Of a stretch of 64,000 nt of DNA, positions 24,537-34,800 are shown in pieces. Numbering within the stretch: the stretch's first letter is position 1; every line of letters begins with the position of its first letter. The stretch spans positions 99,782 through 163,781 of the forward strand of contig DAIPBO010000004.1 in NCBI GenBank assembly GCA_036774405.1, given 5' to 3'. Source of the stretch: JAAYDS01 sp012729155 (GTDB lineage Bacteria; Chloroflexota; Anaerolineae; UBA1429). The translations under genes were made by a program, and so were the position numbers. The notes under the pieces are model-generated. The model had not been told where the DNA came from and did no database searches. It saw nothing but the letters and a program-made list of their open reading frames with translations.

Positions 24537-27071
24537 ATGATCACGCTTGACGAGTTGCTCGCGGGTACCGGTGGCACACTCGAGCAGCCTGGCCCAACGG
24601 CCTGGGCAGGGTTTGGATTTGACTCGCGGCGCACGGGCGCCGATGAGCTCTTTGTGGCGCTCGCCACCACAACCGGCGATGGGCACGACCACATCGAGGA
24701 CGCCATCGCTGCCGGAGCAACGGGGGTGCTCTGCCATCAACCGGTGAGAGCTCGAGAGGGCGTGGCCGTGATCTATGTGCGTAACACGGCTGAGGCTCTG
24801 CTATCGTATGGGCGACACCTGTTGACCAGCCGCCGGATGGTGGTGGCGGCCATCACGGGGAGTGCGGGAAAAAGCACTACCAAAGAGCTACTAGCGAACA
24901 TGCTCGAGCAGCGTCAGGCAGTGTTTCGCCCACCAGATAGCTACAACGGCCGGCTGGGCCTGCCCATAGCCCTGGGAGCGCTGAGGCCCGAGCAGACTTT
25001 GGCCGTGCTCGAGTTGGCGGCCGATTCATTGGGCGAGATCGATGAGCTAGCGGCGCTAGTGCAACCAAGCGTCGCGGTTATCACACATATCGGCGACAGT
25101 CACCTCGCGGCCTTTGGCTCGCGCGAGACGACCGCGCGCGAGAAAGGCAGGCTACTGGCCCACCTCAGCTCGGGCGGGGTTGCCGTGCTCAACGCCGACG
25201 ACGCTCTGGTTGGCGCCATGGAGACGCCGCAGGATGTACGGCGCGTGTTAGTGGGGCGCAGTAGGGGCTGCGACTGGTGCATCAGGGGCTGTGAGTCATC
25301 ATGGGCCGGCGTGCGCCTGGAATTGTGGGCAGAGGGGCGCGAGATCGTTCTCGAGACGCCCCTTCTGGGGACGCATCAGGCGACCCTTGTCGCCTGTGCC
25401 GCAGCAGCCGCCCGAGCACTTGGCGCTTCATGGGATGCCATCTCTGCGGCTGTGCGAACTTGTGGGCCTCTGCCTGGCCGCCTGGTGCCTCTGCCCGGTG
25501 TTCGGGCAAGCAGAATCGTTGACGACAGTTACGGCGCGAGCCCCACTGCGGTTGAGGCTGCACTCAAGACGGTTGGCGAGCTGCCGGCGCGGTCGCGTAC
25601 CTTGGTGTTGGGCGACATGGCCGATCTAGGCGACGCCGCGATTCGCATGCACGAACAGGTGGGGCGTTGGGCAGCGGCACGCGTCGACCGGCTGGTGACG
25701 CTTGGCGATCTGGCTGCCCATGCGGGCCTGGCAGCGCGCGAGGTGGGGCTGGATGCGTCACGCATCACCATCTGCCATGCACCCAGCGATGCCATCGCGG
25801 CTGCTCGCCGCGATGTGGGCGAGGGCGACGTGATCCTGGTCAAGGGGAGCGCTGCCAGTCGGATGGAAGAGGTAGTGCGGGCGCTGATGGCCACCCCCAC
25901 CGATGCGCCCAGGCTGCTGGCTCGTCAGCATCGCGCCTATGGACTGGCGCACACCGCCATGCCCGAACGCCCTGCTTGGCTCGAGATCGATATGGAGGCT
26001 GTTGCCGAGAACGTCCGCACCTTGAGGGCCCTGGTCGGCCCCAGCGCGGGGATCATGGCGGTGCTCAAGGCCGATGGCTATGGGCACGGCGCCGTGAGGG
26101 TAGGGCGAACAGCGCTCAACAATGGGGCCACATGGTTGGCCGTGGCCTCGCTCAATGAGGCGTTGCCGCTGCGCGAAGCGGGCCTACAGGCGCCGATCCT
26201 TGTCCTCGGGTATCTGCCGCCCTGGCAAGCGCGTGCCGCGGTGCAGCACAGCGTGGCTGTGGCTCTTTACGATCTGCGAGTTGCCCGGGCGCTATCGGCG
26301 GCCTCGCAAGATGTGGGGCGGCCCGCCATGGCGCACATCAAGATCGAGACTGGCATGGGCCGCCTGGGTGTGCAGCCAGAGGATCTGGCCGCTTTTGCGC
26401 AGGAGGTCGGCGCCATGCCTGGCCTGGTGGTCGACGGCGTGTTTAGCCATCTCTCTACCGCAGATGAAGATGATCTCAACTATGCGCTGTGGCAGATCGA
26501 GCGCTTTGACCGTGCGGTGGCGGTACTGCGCGCTGCCGGCATTGCGCCATGCTGGGTGCACCTGGCCAACAGCGCCGCCACCATCCGCCTGCCGCAGAGC
26601 CGCTACAATCTGGTGAGACCCGGCATCGCGCTCTATGGCCTTGCGCCCTCGGCTGCGACACCGCTGCCCACAGACTTGAGGCCCGCTTTGAGCTTCAAGT
26701 GCCAGGTAGCGCAGGTGAGAGCGGTGGCGCCAGGGACGGCGGTGGGCTATGGCCGCACCTACATCGCCACACAGGCCCGTCACATCGCGGTGATCCCGGT
26801 CGGCTATGCCGACGGCTTTCGGCGTGGCCCATCGAACTGGGGGCATGTTCTGGTGCACGGTCAGCGTGCGCCGATCATCGGACAGGTGTGTATGGATCAG
26901 ACCATGATCGATGTCTCCGAGATTGCCGGCGTGCGGGCAGGCGACACGGTGGTGTTGATCGGGCGTCAGGGTGATGAGGCGATCACGGTCGAGGATGTCG
27001 CCGCGCGCCTGGGCACGATCAGCTATGAGGTGGTAGCGGCCATTCTCGCACGTGTGCCTCGCATGGCCTAG
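24537..27071 (+). CDS. Bifunctional MurF ligase / alanine racemase
   Basis: 844 residues joining two peptidoglycan enzymes. Residues 1-about 460 are MurF: FDSRRTGADELFVAL, the ATP loop ITGSAGKSTTKELL, IVDDSYGASPTAV and LGDMADLG. It adds D-Ala-D-Ala to UDP-MurNAc-tripeptide. Residues about 475-844 are a PLP alanine racemase: AWLEIDMEAVAENV, the PLP lysine Lys511 in AVLKADGYGHG, the catalytic tyrosine region VGYADGFRRG, and GQVCMDQTMIDVS. The frame is continuous with a short linker. GGAG lies 9 bases before the ATG. Similar fusions are known in Bacteroidetes. No D-Ala-D-Ala ligase (ddl) is nearby. Confidence 0.95.
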   Translation: MITLDELLAGTGGTLEQPGPTAWAGFGFDSRRTGADELFVALATTTGDGHDHIEDAIAAGATGVLCHQPVRAREGVAVIYVRNTAEALLSYGRHLLTSRRMVVAAITGSAGKSTTKELLANMLEQRQAVFRPPDSYNGRLGLPIALGALRPEQTLAVLELAADSLGEIDELAALVQPSVAVITHIGDSHLAAFGSRETTAREKGRLLAHLSSGGVAVLNADDALVGAMETPQDVRRVLVGRSRGCDWCIRGCESSWAGVRLELWAEGREIVLETPLLGTHQATLVACAAAAARALGASWDAISAAVRTCGPLPGRLVPLPGVRASRIVDDSYGASPTAVEAALKTVGELPARSRTLVLGDMADLGDAAIRMHEQVGRWAAARVDRLVTLGDLAAHAGLAAREVGLDASRITICHAPSDAIAAARRDVGEGDVILVKGSAASRMEEVVRALMATPTDAPRLLARQHRAYGLAHTAMPERPAWLEIDMEAVAENVRTLRALVGPSAGIMAVLKADGYGHGAVRVGRTALNNGATWLAVASLNEALPLREAGLQAPILVLGYLPPWQARAAVQHSVAVALYDLRVARALSAASQDVGRPAMAHIKIETGMGRLGVQPEDLAAFAQEVGAMPGLVVDGVFSHLSTADEDDLNYALWQIERFDRAVAVLRAAGIAPCWVHLANSAATIRLPQSRYNLVRPGIALYGLAPSAATPLPTDLRPALSFKCQVAQVRAVAPGTAVGYGRTYIATQARHIAVIPVGYADGFRRGPSNWGHVLVHGQRAPIIGQVCMDQTMIDVSEIAGVRAGDTVVLIGRQGDEAITVEDVAARLGTISYEVVAAILARVPRMA

Positions 27072-27072
27072 A

Positions 27073-27100
27073 TTGACCACAGCAGGCAAGGTGCTAAGCT
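27073..27100 (+). promoter_or_regulatory. Candidate promoter of the flavodiiron gene
   Basis: TTGACC at 27073-27078 and TAAGCT at 27095-27100, 16 bases apart, lie in the 84-base gap before the flavodiiron gene. The -35 is good; the -10 is weak. Confidence 0.35.
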
Positions 27101-27155
27101 ATCTATGTGAAGGTGCAAGACAGCACAGCAGCGCAAAGGTACTGGGGGAGGAGCC

Positions 27156-28352
27156 ATGCCAGCAATTTCCATCCGGCCCGGCATCTACTGGATCGGCGTC
27201 AACGACCGCACCACCGACCTGTTTGAGGGCATGTGGCCTATCAGTCAAGAGGGCGTATCTTACAATAGCTATCTGATTCTTGATGAAAAAAAGGTGCTCA
27301 TCGACCTGGCCCACAGCGGCTCAGGGAGCGCCCTCTTGCAGCAGCTATATGACCTTATCGACCCCACCGAACTCGACTATGTAGTGCTCAACCACTTAGA
27401 GCCAGACCATACCGGCGCTATACGTCTGTTGCGCAACCTTGCCCCTAATGCCGAGTTCCTCATGTCGGCCAAGGCTGTGCCGATGCTCGAGGCATTCTAT
27501 GGCATCACAGAGCGGGTGCGCGCCGTGGCCGACGGCGAGGAGCTGCGTCTGGGCGCCAAGACACTCCAGTTCCTCGCGGCGCCATTCGTACACTGGCCCG
27601 AAACGATGGTCACCTACGAAAAGGAGAGCAAGGTGCTCTTTTCGTGCGACGCATTCGGCGGCTATGGCGCCCTGCGGGGCGCGGTGTTTGATGGTGACTG
27701 TGCCGACATGCCTTTTTACGAGCGCGAGTCGCTCCGCTACTATGTCAACATCGTCGCGCGTTTCAGTGGGCCCGTGCTCAAGGCCATCGACAAGCTCAGC
27801 TCGATCCCCATCAACACGATCGCGCCATCGCACGGCCTCATCTGGCGCGAAGACCCCGACCGTATCCTGTCGTTGTACGAGCAGTGGGCCAGGCTGGCCA
27901 CCGAGCCCGCGCCCGCAGGCGTAACGCTACTGTATGGCTCGATGTATGGCAACACCGAAGCCCTGATGAATGCCGTGGCCGAGGGCGTCTCGCGCACCGG
28001 CATGCCGCTCGACATCTTTGACGTGGCGCGCACACACAGCGGCTATATCCTGCCCTCGCTGTGGACCAAGTCGGGCGTGCTGGTGGGCGCGCCCACCTAC
28101 GAGGTGTCGCTCTTCCCACCGATGGCCCAGACGCTGCATATGGCCGAACACAAGCGCATCATGAGGCGCAAGGCGGGCTATTTCGGGAGCTATGGCTGGA
28201 GCAAAGGCGCCTTCCGCGAGGCCCAGGCGATCACCGCCAAGCTCGACTGGGTGTGGGGTGATCCGCTCGAGGTGAACGGTGGCCCAACGCGCGACGCTCT
28301 CCGAGAGGCCGAACGCTTTGGCGAGGCCTTTGCGCGGTCGCTCATGGACTAG
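27156..28352 (+). CDS. fprA: Flavodiiron protein (A-type flavoprotein, oxygen/NO reductase)
   Basis: 398 residues. The N-terminal metallo-beta-lactamase-like domain carries the diiron ligands in HLEPDHTG, FVHWPE, SCDAFGG and PSHGLIW. The C-terminal flavodoxin domain binds FMN through LYGSMYGNTEALM. These proteins reduce O2 to water or NO to N2O in anaerobes and micro-aerobes. It has a good Shine-Dalgarno (GGGGGAGGAG). It is followed by a PHP-domain gene 31 bases on. No rubredoxin gene is adjacent. Confidence 0.95.
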   Translation: MPAISIRPGIYWIGVNDRTTDLFEGMWPISQEGVSYNSYLILDEKKVLIDLAHSGSGSALLQQLYDLIDPTELDYVVLNHLEPDHTGAIRLLRNLAPNAEFLMSAKAVPMLEAFYGITERVRAVADGEELRLGAKTLQFLAAPFVHWPETMVTYEKESKVLFSCDAFGGYGALRGAVFDGDCADMPFYERESLRYYVNIVARFSGPVLKAIDKLSSIPINTIAPSHGLIWREDPDRILSLYEQWARLATEPAPAGVTLLYGSMYGNTEALMNAVAEGVSRTGMPLDIFDVARTHSGYILPSLWTKSGVLVGAPTYEVSLFPPMAQTLHMAEHKRIMRRKAGYFGSYGWSKGAFREAQAITAKLDWVWGDPLEVNGGPTRDALREAERFGEAFARSLMD

Positions 28353-28383
28353 CCAGACTCTCTGCACAGGATGTGCCACGGCG

Positions 28384-29475
28384 ATGCTGTTCGACCGTAA
28401 GGGTAACCTGCATATACACACCACCTGCTCTGATGGGACTGGAACGCATGAGCAGGTGGCTGCCGCGGCGCAGCAGGCGGGGCTGTCGTGGGTGATCGTC
28501 ACCGACCACAACGCAGCGCCTTTGCACGAACAGGGCTGGCGCCAGGGCGTGCTGCTGCTCATCGGGCAAGAGCTGCACGACCCGCAGCATCCGCACCAGA
28601 ATCACCTGCTGGTGCTGGGGGCCAACGCAGACTTGGCCGCGTTCGCCAGCGACACCGAGCAGCTGTTGGCCAAGGCCATCGCTGCCGGCGGCTTTTGCGT
28701 CGTAGCGCACCCCTACGAGCACAGTGGCGCCTATGCAAACGAGCCTGAGATCGACTGGGAACGTTGGGATCTGGCCGATCGCGTCCACGGCCTGGAGCTG
28801 TGGAACTATATGTCCGAGTTCAAGGCGCACCTGCCCAACGCCTTGAGCGCCTTGACGCTGGCCCTGGAGCCGCGCCTCGCCATGCAGGGCCCCTTTGGCG
28901 AGACGTTGGCTCGCTGGGATCACCTCTTGGCCAGACGGCCCTGCTTGGCTCTGGGGGGCAGCGATGCCCACGCCACCGAGTATGCGCTCGGACCGCTGAG
29001 GCGCAGAGTGTTTTCGTATCAACACCTGTTCGGCGCTGTCAACACCCATGCCCTCGTGGAAGGCGAGTGGAGCGGCGCCGTCGCAAGCGATGCGGTGAGG
29101 CTCCTTGATGCATTGCGCGCGGGGCGCTGCTATGTGGCCTATGACGGGCTGCATGAAGGCACAGGCTTTCGCTTTGCGCTGTACAGCCAGGCCGGCCATG
29201 TTCACCACATGGGCGAGAGCATCGCCTGGCCCGTGGCAGGCGAGCTGGTGGTGTGCACACCCGCCCGCGCGAGAATTGAGCTCTGGCACGATGGGCAGGT
29301 CAGGGCGCGAGCCTCTGGCAGGACGCTGGAATGGCCCCTGAACGCGCCGGGTGTCTATCGTGCCGTGGCCTACAGGCGCTTTCTGGGGCGCTGGCGAACC
29401 TGGCTCATCAGCAACGCCATCCGCCTGGTCGACGGCGCTGAGGCGAGAGTTGGCGTTGGCGCCTCAAGTGCCTAA
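28384..29475 (+). CDS. PHP-domain phosphoesterase-like protein
   Basis: 363 residues from ATG 28384. The PHP metal motifs are all present: LHIHTTCSDGTG, VTDHNAAP, HPYEHSGAY and GGSDAH. The last about 100 residues form a beta-rich segment. This arrangement resembles the PHP/CehA-type hydrolases, which are thought to act on phosphoesters or related substrates; the true substrate is unknown. It may be co-transcribed with the flavodiiron gene. Confidence 0.85.
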   Translation: MLFDRKGNLHIHTTCSDGTGTHEQVAAAAQQAGLSWVIVTDHNAAPLHEQGWRQGVLLLIGQELHDPQHPHQNHLLVLGANADLAAFASDTEQLLAKAIAAGGFCVVAHPYEHSGAYANEPEIDWERWDLADRVHGLELWNYMSEFKAHLPNALSALTLALEPRLAMQGPFGETLARWDHLLARRPCLALGGSDAHATEYALGPLRRRVFSYQHLFGAVNTHALVEGEWSGAVASDAVRLLDALRAGRCYVAYDGLHEGTGFRFALYSQAGHVHHMGESIAWPVAGELVVCTPARARIELWHDGQVRARASGRTLEWPLNAPGVYRAVAYRRFLGRWRTWLISNAIRLVDGAEARVGVGASSA

Positions 29476-29526
29476 GATGGCCCTGCCGGGCAGATGCCGG
29501 CAACTCTGGGCGGACGAGGACATGCT

Positions 29527-30396
29527 ATGTCGGGCGTTGTGGCTGGGCTTTTGTGCGCGGCGTCTTGGGCCATCGGCTCGGTGATGATGCGCGACCTCTC
29601 GCGCAAGCTTGATCCATTCACCCTGAACGCGCCGCGGTCCACAGTGGGCGGCCTGGCCATGCTTGCGATCACCTTCTTGACGGGGCGCAATAGCGGGTAT
29701 GGCGCCATCAGCGCTGTGCAGCTTGTCTACATGATCGGCAGCATGCTGGTGGGAGGCGGCATTGGCGACACGCTTTATGTGTTCTCGCTCAAGCGCATCG
29801 GGGTGTCGCGGGCCTTTCCCATCAGCAGCGTCTATCCCGCCATCACCGTGCTGTTGGGCGTGTTCTTTCTGGCCGAGTCGCTCTCGCTGCGCCTGGTCGC
29901 AGGGGTGTTGCTGGTAGTGGGGGGAGTGGTGCTGATATCGTACCAGCCACGCCGCCAGGCACTGCCTGATGACAGCGCCGCCAAGGGTGTGGCGGCCGCG
30001 CTCGGCGCAGCGTTGATGTGGGCGGCCTCAGCGATTATGATGGCGCCCGGCATTCAGGGGCATGACACCATCATGGTGGCTTCGATCCGTGTTACAGCGC
30101 TCGCCCTCGCGCTATGGGGAGTTGTGGCGGCACGCAAGACAGGTGGCCTCCTCAAGCAGCTTTGCTGGCGCGAGTGGGCCATCGTCGTGATAGGCGGTCT
30201 CATCGGCTGGGGCCTGGGCAGTGTGCTCTTTGTCGAGACAGTCGCCGCTCTGGGGCCATCCAAAGCAGCCATCATTACGAGCACATCGCCTCTCTTTGCC
30301 TTGCCGCTTAGTCTCTTGTTCCTAAAAGAACGCCCCACCTGGCTGGTGCCAGTGGGCACAGGGCTGGCTGTGGCTGGGTTAATCCTTGTCTCTTGA
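29527..30396 (+). CDS. EamA/DMT-superfamily transporter
   Basis: 289 residues with about ten hydrophobic helices in two EamA repeats, the first starting MSGVVAGLLCAASWAIG, the second near AAALGAALMWAASAIMM. The conserved ends VYPAITVLLGVFFLAE and ITSTSPLFALPLSLLFLKERP are typical. ATG 29527 has GAGGA 7 bases upstream and is preferred to an earlier in-frame ATG. Substrate unknown. It follows the PHP gene by 51 bases. Confidence 0.9.
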   Translation: MSGVVAGLLCAASWAIGSVMMRDLSRKLDPFTLNAPRSTVGGLAMLAITFLTGRNSGYGAISAVQLVYMIGSMLVGGGIGDTLYVFSLKRIGVSRAFPISSVYPAITVLLGVFFLAESLSLRLVAGVLLVVGGVVLISYQPRRQALPDDSAAKGVAAALGAALMWAASAIMMAPGIQGHDTIMVASIRVTALALALWGVVAARKTGGLLKQLCWREWAIVVIGGLIGWGLGSVLFVETVAALGPSKAAIITSTSPLFALPLSLLFLKERPTWLVPVGTGLAVAGLILVS

Positions 30397-30467
30397 CGGG
30401 TCTGCTGCTATGATCTTGAGGAATGGCCAGCAGACAGGTGTTGCCTGCCTGAGAGGAGCTCAACCCT

Positions 30468-31802
30468 ATGACCACACCCGCAGTCAGACCCAACATCGTC
30501 TTTTTCTTCACTGACCAGCAGCGTGCCGACACGGTAGGCTGCTACGGCAGCCCCCTGAACCTGACGCCAAACCTTGACGCCATGGCGTCTCAGGGCATCC
30601 GGTTCGACCTGGCCTTTACGGCGCAACCGGTCTGTGGCCCGGCGCGGGCCCTGCTGCAGACCGGCGTGTATCCCACCGTCACAGGATGCTTCCGCAACGG
30701 CATTGCGCTACCCCAAGATGCCACTACGTTGGCGCATCACCTCAAGGGCGCAGGCTATGAGGTGGGCTACATCGGCAAGTGGCACCTGGCCGGTTTGCGC
30801 CCGAGCGATCATCAGGCAGTGACGCCCGAGCGACGTGGTGGCTACAGCGACTATTGGCTGGGAGCCGACTTGCTCGAGTTCAGCTCGCAGCCCTATGGCG
30901 GTGGTTACTATGACGCTGAGGGGTGCTTTGTCCCCTTTAACAAGTATCGTGTTGACGCGCAGACCGACCATGTGCTCGACTATTTGCGCACGCGCGATGG
31001 GCAGAGGCCCTTTTTCCTGTTCGTCTCTTACCTGGAGCCACACCACCAGAACGACCTGAACCGGTACGTGGCGCCAGATGGCTACGCCGACCGATATGCC
31101 GATGCACCCGTGCCGGGCGACCTCGTCGGACACGAGGAGGGCGACTGGGCCGCTAACCTGCCTGACTATTACGGCATCTGCCACAGCATCGACGAGAACC
31201 TGGGGCGCGTCCAGAGCGAGTTGCAGCAGCTGGGCCTGGCCCAAGACACGCTGGTCATCTACACCAGCGACCATGGTAGCCACTTTCGCACGCGCAATAG
31301 CGAGTACAAGCGCTCTTGCCACGAGGCGTCGATTCGTATCCCCCTGGTGCTGCAGGGGCCAGGGTTTGAGGGGGGCAGCGTGTTCAGCGAGTTGACGAGC
31401 CTGGTCGATTTGCCGCCCACCATACTCCGCGCCGCCGGCGTTCAAGTCCCCAGCACCTACCAGGGGCGTTGTCTGCAAGAGCTGGTAGCGGGCGAGGCGA
31501 GCGACTGGCCCGATGACGTGTTTATGCAGATCAGCGAATCGCAGGTGGGCAGAGCGGTGCGCACACATCGCTGGAAGTATGGTGTCGATGCCCCTGGCCG
31601 CGATGGGCGCAATGACGCCAGCGCCGACGTGTACGAAGAGCAGTACCTTTACGACCTCGAGGCTGACCCCCATGAACAGCACAACCTCGTGGGAGATCCT
31701 GCCTATCGCACAGTGGCCGACGACCTGGCCGCGCGCCTGGTGAGGCGGATGGTCTCTGTGGGCGAACAGGCCCCCGAGATCATCCCTCGCGCTCACGCCT
31801 GA
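30468..31802 (+). CDS. Sulfatase-family hydrolase
   Basis: 444 residues of the alkaline-phosphatase/sulfatase fold. NIVFFFTDQQRADTVGCYG holds the first metal aspartates. The formylglycine motif is C-G-P-A-R in PVCGPARALLQTG, so maturation by a formylglycine-generating or anaerobic sulfatase-maturating enzyme is needed; neither is in the window. IYTSDHGSHF carries the second Asp/His metal pair. No signal peptide, so it is cytoplasmic. AGGAG lies upstream. It ends before a bidirectional hairpin. Confidence 0.92.
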   Translation: MTTPAVRPNIVFFFTDQQRADTVGCYGSPLNLTPNLDAMASQGIRFDLAFTAQPVCGPARALLQTGVYPTVTGCFRNGIALPQDATTLAHHLKGAGYEVGYIGKWHLAGLRPSDHQAVTPERRGGYSDYWLGADLLEFSSQPYGGGYYDAEGCFVPFNKYRVDAQTDHVLDYLRTRDGQRPFFLFVSYLEPHHQNDLNRYVAPDGYADRYADAPVPGDLVGHEEGDWAANLPDYYGICHSIDENLGRVQSELQQLGLAQDTLVIYTSDHGSHFRTRNSEYKRSCHEASIRIPLVLQGPGFEGGSVFSELTSLVDLPPTILRAAGVQVPSTYQGRCLQELVAGEASDWPDDVFMQISESQVGRAVRTHRWKYGVDAPGRDGRNDASADVYEEQYLYDLEADPHEQHNLVGDPAYRTVADDLAARLVRRMVSVGEQAPEIIPRAHA

Positions 31803-31810
31803 TGAATGTA

Positions 31811-31841
31811 TGAGAGGGTCCGGCTTAGGGACCCTCTCATT
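31811..31841. terminator. Bidirectional terminator between sulfatase and alpha-2-macroglobulin genes
   Basis: A perfect 12-bp stem ATGAGAGGGTCC / GGACCCTCTCAT with a 7-base loop, followed on the plus strand by TCTGTCT. It sits between two converging genes, 8 bases after one stop and 27 before the other. Confidence 0.85.
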
Positions 31842-31868
31842 CTGTCTATGCCCCAAACGGCGCGGCGC

Positions 31869-34800
31869 TTAGCGCTCGATAGTGAGGTGCTCGCCTGCCG
31901 AGCGCCCCATAACGTCTGGCGAGTACATCTCATAAGCCAGCGTCGGCAGCACGTTGTAGCGCCCCGCCGCCGAGCAACGCATCGTATACACATACTCGTA
32001 GGTGCCACGTTGCAGGCTGGTGGCAAAGAGCGCCACCCGTTCATCGCGGAACTCGGTGTGCGCAGGCCAGTGCTGGCGCCAGGCGGGCTCATCAGAGACG
32101 GGCTCGCCCACCGGCGCCAGCCCTGCATACTCGTCGACACGCCGTGAGATGTTCAGCGACGGGTCGATGGCCTCGCAGCCGGCCGGCAGCGCGTCCTCGA
32201 TGACGACATAGTAGAGATCGTGCGGCGCGATGATTGTCAGCCTGACCTCGATGAGGCCATTGAGCACCGGCTGATCCACAGGGTTGCCAGCCGCGTCAAA
32301 GAAGGTGTACTGCCGTTGTAGGTGGATTCCGCGCGATAGCGGCCGCATCTGATCGATCGGCAGATAGTAGTTTAGGAACGCCGAGTAGTACAGCCGACCC
32401 TGGCCTGCATCGCGCGACATCTCGACCATATTCGGTTGAGCGCGCTCGAGGTCAGACATGGGCACCAGTTGCACGGCTACCTCATCGACCTGGTCGGGGG
32501 CAACAGCGCCGCTCTTGAGCAGCGCGCCATTGAGTTTGAGCTCATACTCATACTCGCCAGCCAGCTCGCCCGAGAGCAGCATATAGTCGGTGAGCGCCAT
32601 GATCGCCCAGGCGTTCTCTTGCGTCGTCTCCCATCGCGCTGCAGAGCGCGCTGTCATCAGCCACCGCACGGCTGAAGCCAGCGTCTGGCTCTGAGGCGCC
32701 GTCTGTACGAGTGCTCGCAGGACCATCGCGGTCGTGCGGGTGTCGGTAGACATGCTCCACGGATTGGCCACGGCCTCTTCCCAGTGGGCGCCTGTGGCCG
32801 TGACGATGGCAGCCTGCTCCAGCTCATTCACCAGTATCTCGGCACGTTCGCTCGCCTGGCCCTCGAGCAGGGCCAGCGTCATCGCCAGATAGGCCTTGGT
32901 AAAGAGCGAAACATCGTCACGCTCGTCAAAGAGCCGCACAGCCCGGCCCAGATCGCCTTCGCCCGTCAGCGCCAGCGCGTAGAGAACAGCGCCGCGTTCG
33001 TCGCGATCTTGACGCGAGTCGATCAGCTCATTGTCGAGCCGGTTCCAGAGAAACGCTACCGCCTGGCCAAACGCGGTGTCATCCACGGCAAAGCCTGTTT
33101 CACGCGCCGTCACCATGGCCTGCACCGCATAGGCGGTGAGCGTGGCATCGCTACGCTCTTGCGCCCACCAACCCCAGCCGCCGTCGAGGTTTTGTGTCTC
33201 ATACAGCCGTTGCAGACCAGTAGCCACCTGCTGCGGCAGCTTCTCTGCAAGGTCTGGCCGCTCTACGTCCAGCGCGCTGAGGGCGCGGTATGTGACGATG
33301 TTGGGTAGAAAGCGGCTGATGGTCTGCTCGGTGCAGTCATAGGGATAGGCCTGCAGGAAGCCAAGCCCTTCGATCATGCCTGCAGCCAGTGACGGCTCCA
33401 ACAGCACCACCATGGCACCCCAGTCAGGGTCGGCCAGCGTTGGCACGCGAACCTGCTCGGTGACACGCTCATCGACCTGGCCGGAGGTCGCTACGACCTC
33501 TGGTGAGGTGGCGCGCAGTATGGGCAGTTCGAGTTTGACGGCATCGCTGAGACCGCCGCCAGTAGCACTGACTGTGATCGACGCCACCTCGTTGCCGGTG
33601 ACCACCGCCTGCCACGACACCGGCGCCTTGCCACCGGCCGGCACCGACACCGTCTGCTCGGGTTGATCGATCTGCATCTCAGTAGCCTGCATCTCGACCT
33701 GCACCGACAGGCGCTGCGCGGTGTTGTTATGCACCACTGCGGTCAATTCGGGCTCGTCGCCGGCCACGAAAAAGCGGGGCAGGGCAGGGCGAACCATCAG
33801 GTCGAGGTTCGTTATGACGTCGACGGCTGCCGAGCCAACCAGACTATCCACCGTCATAGCCTGGGCGCGCATGCGCCAGGTGGTGAGGTTATCTGGCAGG
33901 AGCACATTGACGGTGGCCCGGCCCTGCTGATCAGTGACCAGCGTTGCGCGCCAGTAGGCCGTGTCGGGAAAGTACTCGCGCGCAGCGCTGCCCGCATCGC
34001 CACCGCCGCCGCCACCCTTGCCCTCACTGGCGTACTCGAGGTTGGCGCGATCGACCGACACGGTGAGGCTGGCGGCTGTGCTGACGCCCAAACCGCGCTC
34101 ACGATAAAAGGCATCCATGATACTGGGGGGCTCGCCGCCCACCAACGTCTCCACCGCCAGATCGACCAGTTGCAGCGTCACCTCGGCCGACACGGGTCGG
34201 CCCGCGGCGTCGCGCGTGGTGATGGTGTACTCGGCCTCCTGGCGTGGCTGATAGGTGGCCTTGCCGGGCGTGACGATCACATCGAGGCGGCGTGACGAGA
34301 TATCGACGGGCAGCTCGACGGTGCCGACCTTGAAGGTGGCCGGCGCGCCGAGCGCCTCAGAGCCCACCACCATGACCACCGACAGAAAGATGTTCGGCAC
34401 ATGTTCCTCTGTGATGGGCACCTCGATGATCTGGCTCACGCCATCGAACTCGACCAGCGTGCCCTCGAGTACGCTGCCACGCTCTACAGTGACCCAGGCC
34501 AGCGCGGAGGCGTCAAAGGGGGCAGGCACCAGAACACGCGCCACATCTCCCACAGCGTACTCGTCCTTGTCGGCCACGAGCTGCAAGAGGTTATCGTTGG
34601 CCTGGCCCCAGTTGATAAAGCGGTCAGACGTCACCCAGAGATAGAGGGAGCTGTGGTTCTCGTTGCCGGCGGCGTCGCGCACAGTAGTGCGAACGCGATA
34701 GGCGCCGCCTTCCTCGGGCGTAAAGGCCGCGCTGCCCAGCCCCCGCTCATCGGTGTCGATCGCCTCTTTAGCCACGGCCGTCTCACGCGTCTTGTTGACC

